Shown here: positions 10,853 to 22,209 of the stretch, one piece after another | Position numbering within the stretch: position 1 is the first letter of the stretch | Layout of the letters: each line of letters starts with the position of its first letter | Source: Nemertoderma westbladi | Lineage: Eukaryota; Xenacoelomorpha; Nemertodermatida; Nemertodermatidae | Direction of reading: 5' to 3' | Assembly: GCA_032718475.1 (NCBI GenBank) | Contig: JAUCBJ010004192.1 | Coordinates: 1-63,172 of the forward strand | Length of the DNA stretch: 63,172 nucleotides | Program-made: the position numbers and the translations under genes | The notes under the pieces: model-generated | The model's input: only the letters and a program-made list of their open reading frames with translations | What the model was told of the DNA's origin: nothing | Databases searched by the model: none

Positions 10853-11610
10853 AAAGGAGCAGATTAGACAGGCCGGCTATTCTAAACTAAACAAAAAAGT
10901 TCGCTTAAAAAATTGACGGAAAGGAGCAGGTTCCAGAGGCGGGTTTTTCTAAACAAAACAATAAAAGATCACTTTTCCAATGAGGGAAAGGAATAGGTTA
11001 CAGAGACAGCCTTTTCTAACCAAATCAATAAACGGTCACATTACCAAATGAAGGAAAGGAGCAGGTTACAGAGGTGGGCTTTCTAACCATATCAATAAAC
11101 GGTCACTTTACCAAATCAGGGAAAGGAGCAGGTTACATACACGGTCTTTTCTAACCAAAACAATAAACGATAACATTGCCAATTGAGAGAAAGGTGCAGG
11201 TTACAGAGGCAGGCTTTTTTAACTAAAACAATAAGCGGTCACTTTACCAAATCAGGGAAAGTTGCAGGTTAGAGAGGCGGGATTTTCTAACCAAAACAAT
11301 AAACGATCACTTTAACAATTAAGAGAAAGGAGAAGGTTACAGAAGAGGGCTTTTTTAACCAAAACAATAAACGATAACATTAACAATTGAGGGAAAGGAG
11401 CAGGATACATAGGCTCGATTTTTTAACCAAAATAATAAACGGTCACTTTACCAAATCAGGGAAACGAGCCGGTTAAAGAGGTGGGATTTTCTAAGCAAAA
11501 AAATGAATAATCACTGTAACAATTAAGAGAAAGGAGAGGGTTACAGAGGCGGGCTTTTCTAACCAAAACAATATACAATCATTTACCAATTGAGGGAATG
11601 GAGCTCTTTA
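10853..11610. repeat. ~66 bp minisatellite, about 11-12 units
   Basis: Tandem units share GGAAAGGAGCAGGTTACAGA, then TTTTCTAACCAAAACAATAA and a CGGTCACTTTACCAAAT-type end. Units differ by scattered substitutions, so the array is not freshly expanded. Related single units are at about 9630, 34430 (reverse) and 51640, showing the unit derives from a dispersed element. Just upstream (about 10600-10850) are looser repeats of GACTATCAGACAGTTGATTT type. Confidence 0.8.
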
Positions 11611-11802
11611 GAGCGGCATCTTTATATGTATATTATTTATTTTCTATATATCCTTTATTGGGACAACCTCTTTCATCCGGTCTTTACGTCTAAAAACGGC
11701 CCGATAATATAATATAATCCGTAATATAGTAATATAATATATAGCACATTGTATGAAGACAATGCATTTTCATTGCTATTAATATGATAATTTATTTTGT
11801 AG

Positions 11803-11928
11803 ATATTGATGAATGTTCGACTTCTGAGCATAACTGCCACACTCATGCTATGTGTTCTAATACTGACAGAGGATTCACATGTACATGCATTTCGGGATAT
11901 TCAGGAGATGGTGTATCATCCTGCGCTG
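11803..11928 (+). CDS. calcium-binding EGF-like domain 1 exon
   Basis: This 42-codon exon is phase 1 on both sides, with acceptor TTTTGTAG and donor GTAAGA. It encodes DIDECSTSEHNCHTHAMC, then SNTDRGFTCTCISGYSG and a final Cys. The DIDEC start, six cysteines and the GFxCxCxxGYxG core are the signature of calcium-binding EGF repeats, with Asp/Glu at the N-terminus as calcium ligands. Phase-1 single-exon EGF modules are classic shuffling units. It follows the phase-1 end of the F-type lectin domain at 8878, so the two join in frame. Such repeats usually form rigid rods in secreted or cell-surface proteins. Confidence 0.9.
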
Positions 11929-12210
11929 GTAAGACAATCTCTTAAATAAGACAATATATTTGGTGGATTAACATGTTAAAATATTCTGGCAATGCACCTA
12001 TTCCAATCAGCATCATAGCATAAGTTCCTAAAATCAAAATGGGACCATACCAAAGATGACATATCTGTGAATGCACCCCATTATAGTGGCAGTTTGTTTT
12101 TGATGTAAGTCAATGGACCCTATTGAATTCTTCATCATTGCACTGTACACTAATTTAGAATTATTAAAAAGTTATTTTGTTTATTGTTAATATATTTATT
12201 TGTTTTGCAG

Positions 12211-12333
12211 ATATTGATGAATGTTCCACTGGTGACCATAATTGCCACAATAAAGCAATATGTACGAATACAGATGGAGGATTCAAATGTGCATGCAATT
12301 CAGGATATTCGGGAAATGGTTTAACTTGTACTG
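12211..12333 (+). CDS. calcium-binding EGF-like domain 2 exon
   Basis: This 41-codon phase 1-1 exon has acceptor TGTTTTGCAG and donor GTAAGT. It encodes DIDECSTGDHNCHNKAIC, TNTDGGFKCACNSGYSG and a terminal Cys, again with six cysteines and the calcium-binding DIDEC start. It is closely similar to the preceding EGF exon, indicating tandem exon duplication. The next in-frame exon found is the laminin-G-like exon at 27822, about 15.5 kb away, with a satellite, a LINE and a gypsy element in the intron. Confidence 0.9.
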
Positions 12334-12594
12334 GTAAGTTATCTCTTTTTTACTGATCCAGGCTGAAGACTAATCCATTATAAATTATATACAAGCAACC
12401 ACTTGATTTAGTGGTGGGGTTCCAATCAGGAGTTTCTTGTTCGATTCCCAAATGGAGAAGCTCTGTTTGGATTTAATTAAATGTTACATCCTAGCCCAAT
12501 ATATGCGTTCATCGTTTATAGATAAATTGGATCCATATGTAAGTAACTACTATAAAAGGATGTACAAAATATACAATTTTAAGATATACTAGAT

Positions 12595-15500
12595 ATATAC
12601 CAGGTATATATATATACCAGGTATATATATACCAGGCATATACCAGATATATACCAGGTATATACCAGGTATATACCAGATATATACCAGATATATACCA
12701 GGTATATACCAGGTATATACCAGATACCAGGTATAATATACCAGATATATACCAGGTATATACCAGGTATATACCAGATATATACCAGATATATACCAGG
12801 TATATACCAGATATATACCAAATATATACCTGGTATATACCAGATATATACCAAATATATACCAAATATATACCAGGTATATATACCAGATATATACCAG
12901 GTATATACCAGGTATATACCAGATATATACCAGATATATACCAGGTATATACCAGATATATACCAGATATAAACCAGGTATATACCAGGTATATACCAGA
13001 TACCAGGTATAATATACCAGATATATACCAGGTATATACCAGGTATATACCAGATATATACCAGATATATACCAGGTATATACCAGATATATACCAAATA
13101 TATACCTGGTATATACCAGATATATACCAGGTATATACCAGGTATATATACCAGGTATATACCAGATATATACCAGATATATACCAGGTATATACCAGGT
13201 ATATACCAGATACCAGGTATAATATACCAGATATATACCAGGTATATACCAGGTATATACCAGATATATACCAGATACCAGGTATAATATACCAGATATA
13301 TACCAGGTATATACCAGGTATATACCAGATATATACCAGATATATACCAGGTATATACCAGATATATACCAAATATATACCTGGTATATACCAGATATAT
13401 ACCAGGTATATACCAGGTATATATACCAGGTATATACCAGATATATACCAGGTATATACCAGGTATATATACCAGGCATATACCAGATATATACCAGGTA
13501 TATACCAGGTAAATACCAGATATATACCAGATATATACCAGGTATATACCAGGTATATACCAGATACCAGGTATAATATACCAGATATATACCAGGTATA
13601 TACCAGGTATATACCAGATATATACCAGATATATACCAGGTATATACCAGATATATACCAAATATATACCTGGTATATACCAGATATATACCAAATATAT
13701 ACCAAATATATACCAGGTATATATACCAGATATATACCAGGTATATACCAGGTATATACCAGATATATACCAGATATATACCAGGTATATACCAGATATA
13801 TACCAGATATAAACCAGGTATATACCAGGTATATACCAGATATATACCAGATACCAGGTATAATATACCAGATATATACCAGGTATATACCAGGTATATA
13901 CCAGATATATACCAGATATATACCAGGTATATACCAGATATATACCAAATATATACCTGGTATATACCAGATATATACCAGGTATATACCAGGTATATAT
14001 ACCAGGTATATACCAGATATATACCAGGTATATACCAGGTATATATACCAGGCATATACCAGATATATACCAGGTATATACCAGGTAAATACCAGATATA
14101 TACCAGATATATACCAGGTATATACCAGGTATATACCAGATACCAGGTATAATATACCAGATATATACCAGATATATACCAGGTATATACCAGATATATA
14201 CCAAATATATACCTGGTATATACCAGATATATACCAAATATATACCAAATATATACCAGGTATATATACCAGATATATACCAGGTATATACCAGGTATAT
14301 ACCAGATATATACCAGATATATACCAGGTATATACCAGATATATACCAGATATAAACCAGGTATATACCAGGTATATACCAGATACCAGGTATAATATAC
14401 CAGATATATACCAGGTATATACCAGGTATATACCAGATATATACCAGATATATACCAGGTATATACCAGATATATACCAAATATATACCTGGTATATACC
14501 AGATATATACCAAATATATACCAAATATATACCAGGTATATATACCAGATATATACCAGGTATATACCAGGTATATACCAGATATATACCAGATATATAC
14601 CAGGTATATACCAGATATATACCAGATATAAACCAGGTATATACCAGGTATATACCAGATACCAGGTATAATATACCAGATATATACCAGGTATATACCA
14701 GGTATATACCAGATATATACCAGATATATACCAGGTATATACCAGATATATACCAAATATATACCTGGTATATACCAGATATATACCAGGTATATACCAG
14801 GTATATATACCAGGTATATACCAGATATATACCAGGTATATACCAGGTATATATACCAGGCATATACCAGATATATACCAGGTATATACCAGGTAAATAC
14901 CAGATATATACCAGATATATACCAGGTATATACCAGGTATATACCAGATACCAGGTATAATATACCAGATATATACCAGGTATATACCAGGTATATACCA
15001 GATATATACCAGATATATACCAGGTATATACCAGATATATACCAAATATATACCTGGTATATACCAGATATATACCAAATATATACCAAATATATACCAG
15101 GTATATATACCAGATATATACCAGGTATATACCAGGTATATACCAGATATATACCAGATATATACCAGGTATATACCAGATATATACCAGATATAAACCA
15201 GGTATATACCAGGTATATACCAGATACCAGGTATAATATACCAGATATATACCAGGTATATACCAGGTATATACCAGATATATACCAGATATATACCAGG
15301 TATATACCAGATATATACCAAATATATACCTGGTATATACCAGATATATACCAAATATATACCAAATATATACCAGGTATATATACCAGATATATACCAG
15401 GTATATACCAGGTATATACCAGATATATACCAGGTATATACCAGGTATATACCAGATATATACCAGATATAAACCAGGTATATACCAGGTATATACCAGA

Positions 15501-16825
15501 TACCAGGTATAATATACCAGATATATACCTGGTATATACCAGATATATACCAAATATATACCAAATATATACCAGGTATATACCAGGTATATACCTGGTA
15601 TATACCAGATATATACCAAATATATACCAAATATATACCAGGTATATACCAAATATATACCAGGTATATATACCAGATATATACCAGGTATATACCAGGT
15701 ATATACCAGATATATACCAGGTATATACCAGGTATATACCAGATATATACCAGATATAAACCAGGTATATACCAGGTATATACCAGATACCAGGTATAAT
15801 ATACCAGATATATACCTGGTATATACCAGATATATACCAAATATATACCAAATATATACCAGGTATATACCAGGTATATACCTGGTATATACCAGATATA
15901 TACCAAATATATACCAAATATATACCAGGTATATACCAAATATATACCAGGTATATATACCAGATATATACCAGGTATATACCAGGTATATACCAGATAT
16001 ATACCAGGTATATACCAGGTATATACCAGATATATACCAGATATAAACCAGGTATATACCAGGTATATACCAGATACCAGGTATAATATACCAGATATAT
16101 ACCTGGTATATACCAGATATATACCAGGTATATACCAGGTATATACCAGATATATACCAGGTATATACCAGGTATATACCAGATATATACCAGATATAAA
16201 CCAGGTATATACCAGGTATATATCTGGTATATTATACCTGGTATCTGGTATATACCTGGTATATACCTGGTATATACCAGGTATATACCTGGTATATATC
16301 TGGTATATACCAGGTATATATCTGGTATATACCTGGTATATACCTGGTATATATCAGGTATATACCTGGTATATACCTGGTATATATCTGGTATATACCA
16401 GGTATATATCTGGTATATACCTGGTATATACCTGGTATATATCAGGTATATACCAGGTATATACCTGGTATATACCAGGTATATACCAGGTATATACCAG
16501 ATACCAGGTATAATATACCAGATATATACCTGGTATATACCTGGTTTATATCTGGTATATATCTGGTATATTATACCTGGTATCTGGTATATACCTGGTA
16601 TATACCTGGTATATACCAGGTATATACCTGGTATATATCTGGTATATACCAGGTATATATCTGGTATATACCAGGTATATACCTGGTATATACCTGGTAT
16701 ATACCAGATATATACCAGATATAAACCAGGTATATACCAGGTATATACCAGATATATACCAGATATAAACCAGGTATATACCAGGTATATACCTGGTATA
16801 TACCAGATATATACCAGATATACAA
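12595..16825. repeat. 10-bp-period TATACCAGG satellite, ~4.2 kb, with strand switch
   Basis: The block consists of 10-bp units of the form ATATACCAGR with variants (TATACCAAA, ATAAACCAG, and an irregular unit ATACCAGGTATAAT) that recur in higher-order blocks of a few hundred bases. From 12595 to about 16215 units mostly read CCAG on the + strand with occasional CCTGG inversions. From about 16215 to 16825 CTGG- and CCAG-oriented stretches alternate, giving large inverted repeats. Minus-strand frames lack stops across more than 1000 codons because the unit contains none. The resulting YLVYTWYIPGIY-type peptides are a by-product and not evidence of a protein. Confidence 0.95.
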
Positions 16826-16838
16826 TGGAACGGAAGAC

Positions 16839-16940
16839 GAGCATTCAGTGGCTGCGCCGCTCGTCTGGAATGCCCTCCCACAACAAATTCGCGACGCTAT
16901 ATCAATTGAGTCGCTTAAATCGAAATTAAAGACCCACTAA
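16839..16940 (+). pseudogene. C-terminal end of a CR1/L2-like LINE ORF2
   Basis: A short reading frame ending at TAA (16938-16940) encodes EHSVAAPLVWNALPQQIRDA and then SLKSKLKTH. The pattern S(V/I)xAPxxWNxLPxxIRxAxSxxxFKxxLKTH is the familiar C-terminus of many animal LINE reverse transcriptase ORFs. The 3' UTR runs on to a GCGCTATATAAATGTAATT plus (ATT)n tail at about 17258-17300. The upstream ORF is cut off by the satellite, so this is a 5'-truncated relic. Confidence 0.7.
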
Positions 16941-17300
16941 TTTAACTTAGATTAAACAATGTATAATTCCATGAGTGCTAGCTTTTACTCGAACGCAGTT
17001 TTTAGAATTTTACTCTGTTTTTAGAACTCTGTTTTTATAATTTCACTCTGTTTTTAGATCTCAGTTTTTATAATTTCACTCTGTTTTTAGAACTAAGTGT
17101 TTTAGAATTTGTACTCTGTACTACAATATTGCTTTTAATATATATTGATTGTTGCTAGATATTTTATTTCTATGCCTAATTTATTTTATATCATACAGTT
17201 ACATTGGTGATTTTATATGTTCTCTCCTCCGCGCATTGAACAAACACAAGATTCACAGGCGCTATATAAATGTAATTATTATTATTATTATTATTATTAA
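16941..17300 (+). mobile_element. LINE 3' UTR and ATT-repeat tail
   Basis: This follows the LINE C-terminus. It includes repeated CTCTGTTTTTAGA-type phrases (about 17010-17100) and ends in the ATT tail. No other coding is seen. Confidence 0.6.
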
Positions 17301-18770
17301 TGCACCTACTTCGGTAATAATACTTTTATTGCTCTTTGGTAAGATATTTAGTATTATGATTCTTTGCACTATTCTGTAAGGGAACCTCCAGTAAAGGTCA
17401 CACTAGAAGCATATCTTTCGTGTGTGAGAAACTCGAAAGACCCTTATCCGATTCTTAGGTGATTCCCCAGTAGAATGCCTACCTCCATTCCCACATGCCT
17501 TCCGGTTTCGTTCAGGGAACCTGCTGTCGGTCAACCCTTGGCCTGTCGATGTTTTGCAGTAGACCCCGGAATCAGTGTAATAAATAAAAGGGTTCAGTTT
17601 GACTTCTAATATATTTGGCATTTTACTGGAACAATTGCTAATATCTCTCACCAATAAAGCTATTGCACTTACGATGCGAATAAGCGTAATACCATTAACA
17701 CAATATTAATACTTAGTGCCGGATTAACCTTAAGGCATATAAGGCACTTGCCTTACGGCCAGCCGAAAATTCGGGCCATTTTTTCTCAGCTAGCTAGCGT
17801 GTCATTCCTGTGAAAAAAATATTTTTATCTGAAAAGTCCACATTTTTTCTCACTAAAATTTGTAGAATTGTAGAATTTGTAGATTTGTAAAATACTACTA
17901 CATAGAATAGGCGAGTTATAGGAAGTGGTAACATTTAATGTAGAAAAAGCACCTAAGAATGAAGTTCTATATCCAAATCATAATATTTTATACACCGGAA
18001 TACTGTCAATAATCGTAACTAAACATCTGACTAATCGTACTATTAGCACCTTCTTCATCTGTAATACGCCCGAAATGAAACTTATCTCTCAGCCTTGAGT
18101 AGTTTTTGGCAAACCCCCCAATCGAATAATAGTCCCTCTTCATTGTTACAAACAACCGGTTACATTGTCCTTACTGTAATGCAACTCCTACAGTACTTTA
18201 TTGCACCATTATTGTTTGGTTTGTCGATACGCAATATCTAAGACTGGGTTTGGCCTCACTCTGCGTTCACACGTCACTTCACGGCTTTATTCATCATACC
18301 ACTCTACTACTCAATGTGTAGCACTAAAGAGCGAAACACATAGTCTGGTGTGACTAATAAATGTTGGGTTAAGTTTGGAGTTAAGTACATTCTCAATATT
18401 GGACGTTCAACGTTCTCCATGCTGTGATAGCTGGAGAATAGGGAAGAGTAAGCGAAGCAGTCTGATAAGGATGTAACAGTTAACTCTGAAAGACGAATGT
18501 CGCTATTATCAACTAGAACCATTACGGAGTTTTAAAATTGAATTTAAAATTGAATTTAACATCGAAGACTAATGTTTTAATAAATATTTCCATTTTTTAA
18601 GGTTCACCATTTTTGGAAAAATTTTGAAAATTTATTTCTTAAGGGGACTATTACCCCCAATGAAAGTGAAAATTTCGAAAATTTACATAATTTTCAAAAA
18701 AATATTTTTACCTGTTTTTGTAGTTTAATAGAATGGCTTTCATGTGCTGACATCGGTTTTCACCATTGAA
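17301..18770. other. intronic sequence without recognised gene
   Basis: I find no exon with convincing splice borders and no named repeat. The minus-strand ORFs at 17403-17654 and 18307-18522 match no family I know. Confidence 0.4.
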
Positions 18771-18839
18771 TTTTTTTGAAACTGCAATTTCAGTATCTTA
18801 CAGTATTTATAGAACCTGTTTGCAGCCATACACACTGTT

Positions 18840-19478
18840 TCTACAAAGACTGTATACAAGTAAGATTATTCGATAATACTTCATTAATATTTGTTTATAT
18901 TACACCTAATGACTCGCCATATTATTCAGAGCCAGTAGTTCAGAGCCAATATTTTGCTATATTTTGCCAGTATTTCAACCATCCTTGATGTTAATAATTC
19001 TATAGGATACCCTACTATCTTAATCGGTGATTTTAATGCTAGATTAGGTGATCTAAATCAATTAAAACTGAATCATAAATTTTCTTTAAACCCGGACCCT
19101 CGTACCAACCAGTCAGGTTCAGAAATGGTAGACCTTATTAAATCATATGAAATTACACCAATCAACCATATTATTAATAAAAATGGTGAATCAAATCATG
19201 GAGGCTTTACATTTGCCCGAGGAGAGTACCACAGCCAGCTGGACTGGTGCCTTGGAAACGCATTTGTGCTCATCCAAAAATTGTCATTCACCATTCTCCG
19301 AAACGCTCCACCTCTATCAAACCACTTACCAATTACTTTATTTTACGGTGTAAAACACCCTGATAAACTTTACTCAGCGGCACTTGGTATGAAAGACATA
19401 CATAAGTTACCCATACCAAGGACCATACTAAACGGCCCTCTTTTCCAGCATATTGTGTGGACACAAAAACCCGAATGA
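18840..19478 (+). pseudogene. LINE endonuclease (EEP) domain, 5'-truncated
   Basis: Two frames cover the domain. 18776-18988 gives IFVYITPNDSPYYS, an EEP strand typical of LINE endonucleases. 18954-19478 gives LIGDFNARLGD (catalytic GDFN), HSQLDW and LSNHLPI (the conserved S(D/N)H site). The enzyme would nick target DNA to prime reverse transcription. The frame change near 18955 and lack of an N-terminus mark it as a non-functional fragment. Confidence 0.75.
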
Positions 19479-19905
19479 AAGTCTTTCCCAAACACTCCCA
19501 CCCCTATCATTGTTTGAAACTATGAATACACACATGGGCGCCGAAATTTTTCAATCCACACTTGCCACTGCAGTGAAAACAGCGTACTGTAAAAACAAAC
19601 ACAATGGAGGCAGGGTTTTTATTCCTTGTGATACAAAACTCAAAGAATACTTTAATAGTATTAGAGGTTCAGAACTCCCTGAAACTGGTATTACAAAACA
19701 ATTATTTATCAAAAATAGCTAAACATGAGATAGACTCATGGTCTGAGTGTGCGAAAAACATGGACTCTAGGAAACTATGGCAAAAAATCGATTTCAAGGG
19801 TAAAATCAACTCCATAAACCAATAGAAAGTAATGCTATTAATCTGGAGTTCTTATCTCAACATTTTGAAAAACACTTTAATATAAACGAATCAGAATGTG
19901 GCCTA

Positions 19906-20181
19906 TGTAGAGACTCTTACGTTCTAGTACTGTATGTGGTGACGGGAGTGAAGGAGGATTACCGAAAACTACAGTATTTTGAGTCTGTCAGTCAGTTGTT
20001 AGATTATTATGATGTACTGGTAGGTGTCAGTCAGTTTACAGTAGTACGGTGTCAGTCAGAGAGTTATGTTATTCGGGAGTATATATGTTATTCTTATCTT
20101 ATTATGTACTGATATTATATTAGATATGACTGTAGGAAGATGAGTGTCATTATGATATGAGGCGGGAGAGGGTGGTTTACA
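19906..20181 (+). repeat. 5' LTR of gypsy element
   Basis: This is a 276 bp terminal repeat with TG...CA ends, identical by eye to 25415-25690. It contains CAGTCAG-type short repeats. No clear TATA box or polyadenylation signal stands out. Confidence 0.93.
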
Positions 20182-20280
20182 ACTTCCCACCGAGATTAGC
20201 GACTCGACTACACGTACAGACCGCGTGGAAATTTAAATAGGCCTACCTACCGGTAGAAACATTTTTTTTTAAAAAACACT

Positions 20281-22209
20281 ATGGCGATGGCGAACAATTA
20301 CGGGTTGAAGGAAGTCCTGGAAGGGTTTACATATGATCGGTTACGGGATATCACTCGGGATATCGGCGGCGATATTAGCGGATTACAGAAGCAAGATTTA
20401 ATCTCGTTTCTTGTCGGTCAACCTCGGGATTTATTGTCTCAATACGGTATAGGATTTCGGGATTCGAGAGAAGGTGGCGATCCAGGCGGTGGAGGAGCTG
20501 GTCCAGTCGGAAATGTTATGTTAGAGAACATTTTACAACAGCAACAACAACTGATTTCACTGGTCCTAGATCAACAACAAACACAAACACACGCTCTTAC
20601 TAAAGTGATGTCGGACTTTGCTGCTACGGTTGCAAACAATTCGGGAGTTCATGATCGGGATAAACCGCCAAAACCGATGTTGCGTCCACTGAAGGAAGAT
20701 GACGACATTGAACATTTCTTAATTCTCTTTGAACGGACGGCGAAGCTCCAGGGTTGGTCGAAATCGGTCTGGGCGACACAACTTGGAGGTCGGCTAACGG
20801 GAAAGGCGTTAGCAGCGTTTTCATCATTATCTGGGGATGAAGCAGATAATTACGACTTGGTTAAAGCAATTATACGTGCGCGGTACGATATTAACATGGA
20901 AGCACTACGGCTGCGGTTTAGACAAGATAGGAAAAAGGATAGCGAATCACACAGTGAATTTTCGGAGCGGATTAGAGAAACTTTCCGACGATGGGTTCAG
21001 GAACAAACTCTCGATGTTGGGGAAGAGGAAATTTCGCTGGAAGAACTCATTTTAATGGAACAGTTCTTAGCATTCCTTCCTCAGAATTTACAGATCTGGC
21101 TCAGGGATCACAAACCTCGTAGCCTCAGCCAAATAGCAAGCCTTGCTGATGAATACGCGTCAGCAAGACGATACCCTACGGATCCTTCCCGGTTCAATCG
21201 GAACAGAAACTCAAATAACTCATCTAATCCACACAGTTACGGTAATATCAGGCATAATAATTGGGGTAATAACCAGTACAATCGCAATAGTACTGGTTCC
21301 AATAATAATACCAGTACTGGTACTGATAGAAGTCAACAGAATCGGTTACCTTTTTGTAAAGTTTGCGACTCAATGGGATTTCGAAATCAATTTCATTGGA
21401 AGGAGCAATGTCCTCGAGATAAACTGTACGGGCCTAACAGTAATAACTGGACAAATACACGGAGAAATATGGATAATAATGGTAGCGGAGGTGGGGGAGC
21501 CCCGAATAGACCAAATACCGGTAGAAATCCCTCAGGACGGCCTACTGACACCAATGGTAATTATTCTAATAACGGAGTACCAAGACAGCAGGGAAGCGCA
21601 AATCCTGTAATGCGGAAAGTAAACCCAACAATATTAAATGATTTATTTGGTGATATTGCGGTTGCTAGTGGTAGTTCAAACCCTAGACTTGGTCCTAAAT
21701 GTGTATATAATGTTCAAATTGGGGATTCCGTTTTTCCAGCTTTGATCGATTCAGGCTCACAAGGAACCCTAGCTTCAGTGAATACAGCAAAGAAAATTAT
21801 TGCGGCGGCAGGAACAAAACGTACAGATGTTTATACAGGTCCCGATATGCTTGAGTTAAAGTCAGCGACACAAGACAGGTTAGATATTTGTGCAAGATTT
21901 TCGGTTTTAGCGACAGTTGATAATGTTTCCTCACTTACAGAAATTTCTGTTGTTCAAAACTTTGACCAGGACTTTGTGATTGGAACAGATTCGTTTGAAG
22001 GGCTGGGAATTCATATTTCAACAGTAAAAACAGTTTTAGTTGGAGAAAACATTTCAAATAATTTGTCATATATGGCTATGAATAAAGTATCTGAAGTTGT
22101 TAATAGGTGGCATTCCCTAGATTCCCAAGATAATGTAATGAATATGGGACGGGGTGAGAATGTTGGTACTTTGTGCGTTATTGGCTGGGAAACAAATACC
22201 ACCTTGTAG
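20281..22209 (+). CDS. gypsy Gag-protease ORF
   Basis: This 642-codon ORF starts ATG 100 bases after the left LTR. The N-terminal half is a retrotransposon Gag-like region, with a Gln-rich stretch near residues 80-105 and a capsid-like part. An Asn/Gly/Ser-rich linker surrounds a nucleic-acid-binding Cys/His motif at about residues 359-377, spaced C-X2-C-X9-H-X4-C, longer than the canonical CCHC knuckle. The C-terminal part is the aspartic protease, with the catalytic D-S-G at residues 490-492 (ALIDSGSQG). The ORF ends in a different frame from pol, with which it overlaps by 56 bases, so pol would need frameshifting or an independent start. It is open throughout. Confidence 0.9.
   Translation: MAMANNYGLKEVLEGFTYDRLRDITRDIGGDISGLQKQDLISFLVGQPRDLLSQYGIGFRDSREGGDPGGGGAGPVGNVMLENILQQQQQLISLVLDQQQTQTHALTKVMSDFAATVANNSGVHDRDKPPKPMLRPLKEDDDIEHFLILFERTAKLQGWSKSVWATQLGGRLTGKALAAFSSLSGDEADNYDLVKAIIRARYDINMEALRLRFRQDRKKDSESHSEFSERIRETFRRWVQEQTLDVGEEEISLEELILMEQFLAFLPQNLQIWLRDHKPRSLSQIASLADEYASARRYPTDPSRFNRNRNSNNSSNPHSYGNIRHNNWGNNQYNRNSTGSNNNTSTGTDRSQQNRLPFCKVCDSMGFRNQFHWKEQCPRDKLYGPNSNNWTNTRRNMDNNGSGGGGAPNRPNTGRNPSGRPTDTNGNYSNNGVPRQQGSANPVMRKVNPTILNDLFGDIAVASGSSNPRLGPKCVYNVQIGDSVFPALIDSGSQGTLASVNTAKKIIAAAGTKRTDVYTGPDMLELKSATQDRLDICARFSVLATVDNVSSLTEISVVQNFDQDFVIGTDSFEGLGIHISTVKTVLVGENISNNLSYMAMNKVSEVVNRWHSLDSQDNVMNMGRGENVGTLCVIGWETNTTL

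Noticed and set aside
12509-16844. Minus-strand ORFs of 1047, 1116 and 1421 codons (YLVYTWYIPGIY repeats)
   Set aside because: They arise because a 10-bp satellite unit has no stop on that strand. Three overlapping frames are open at once, with no family match and no gene structure.
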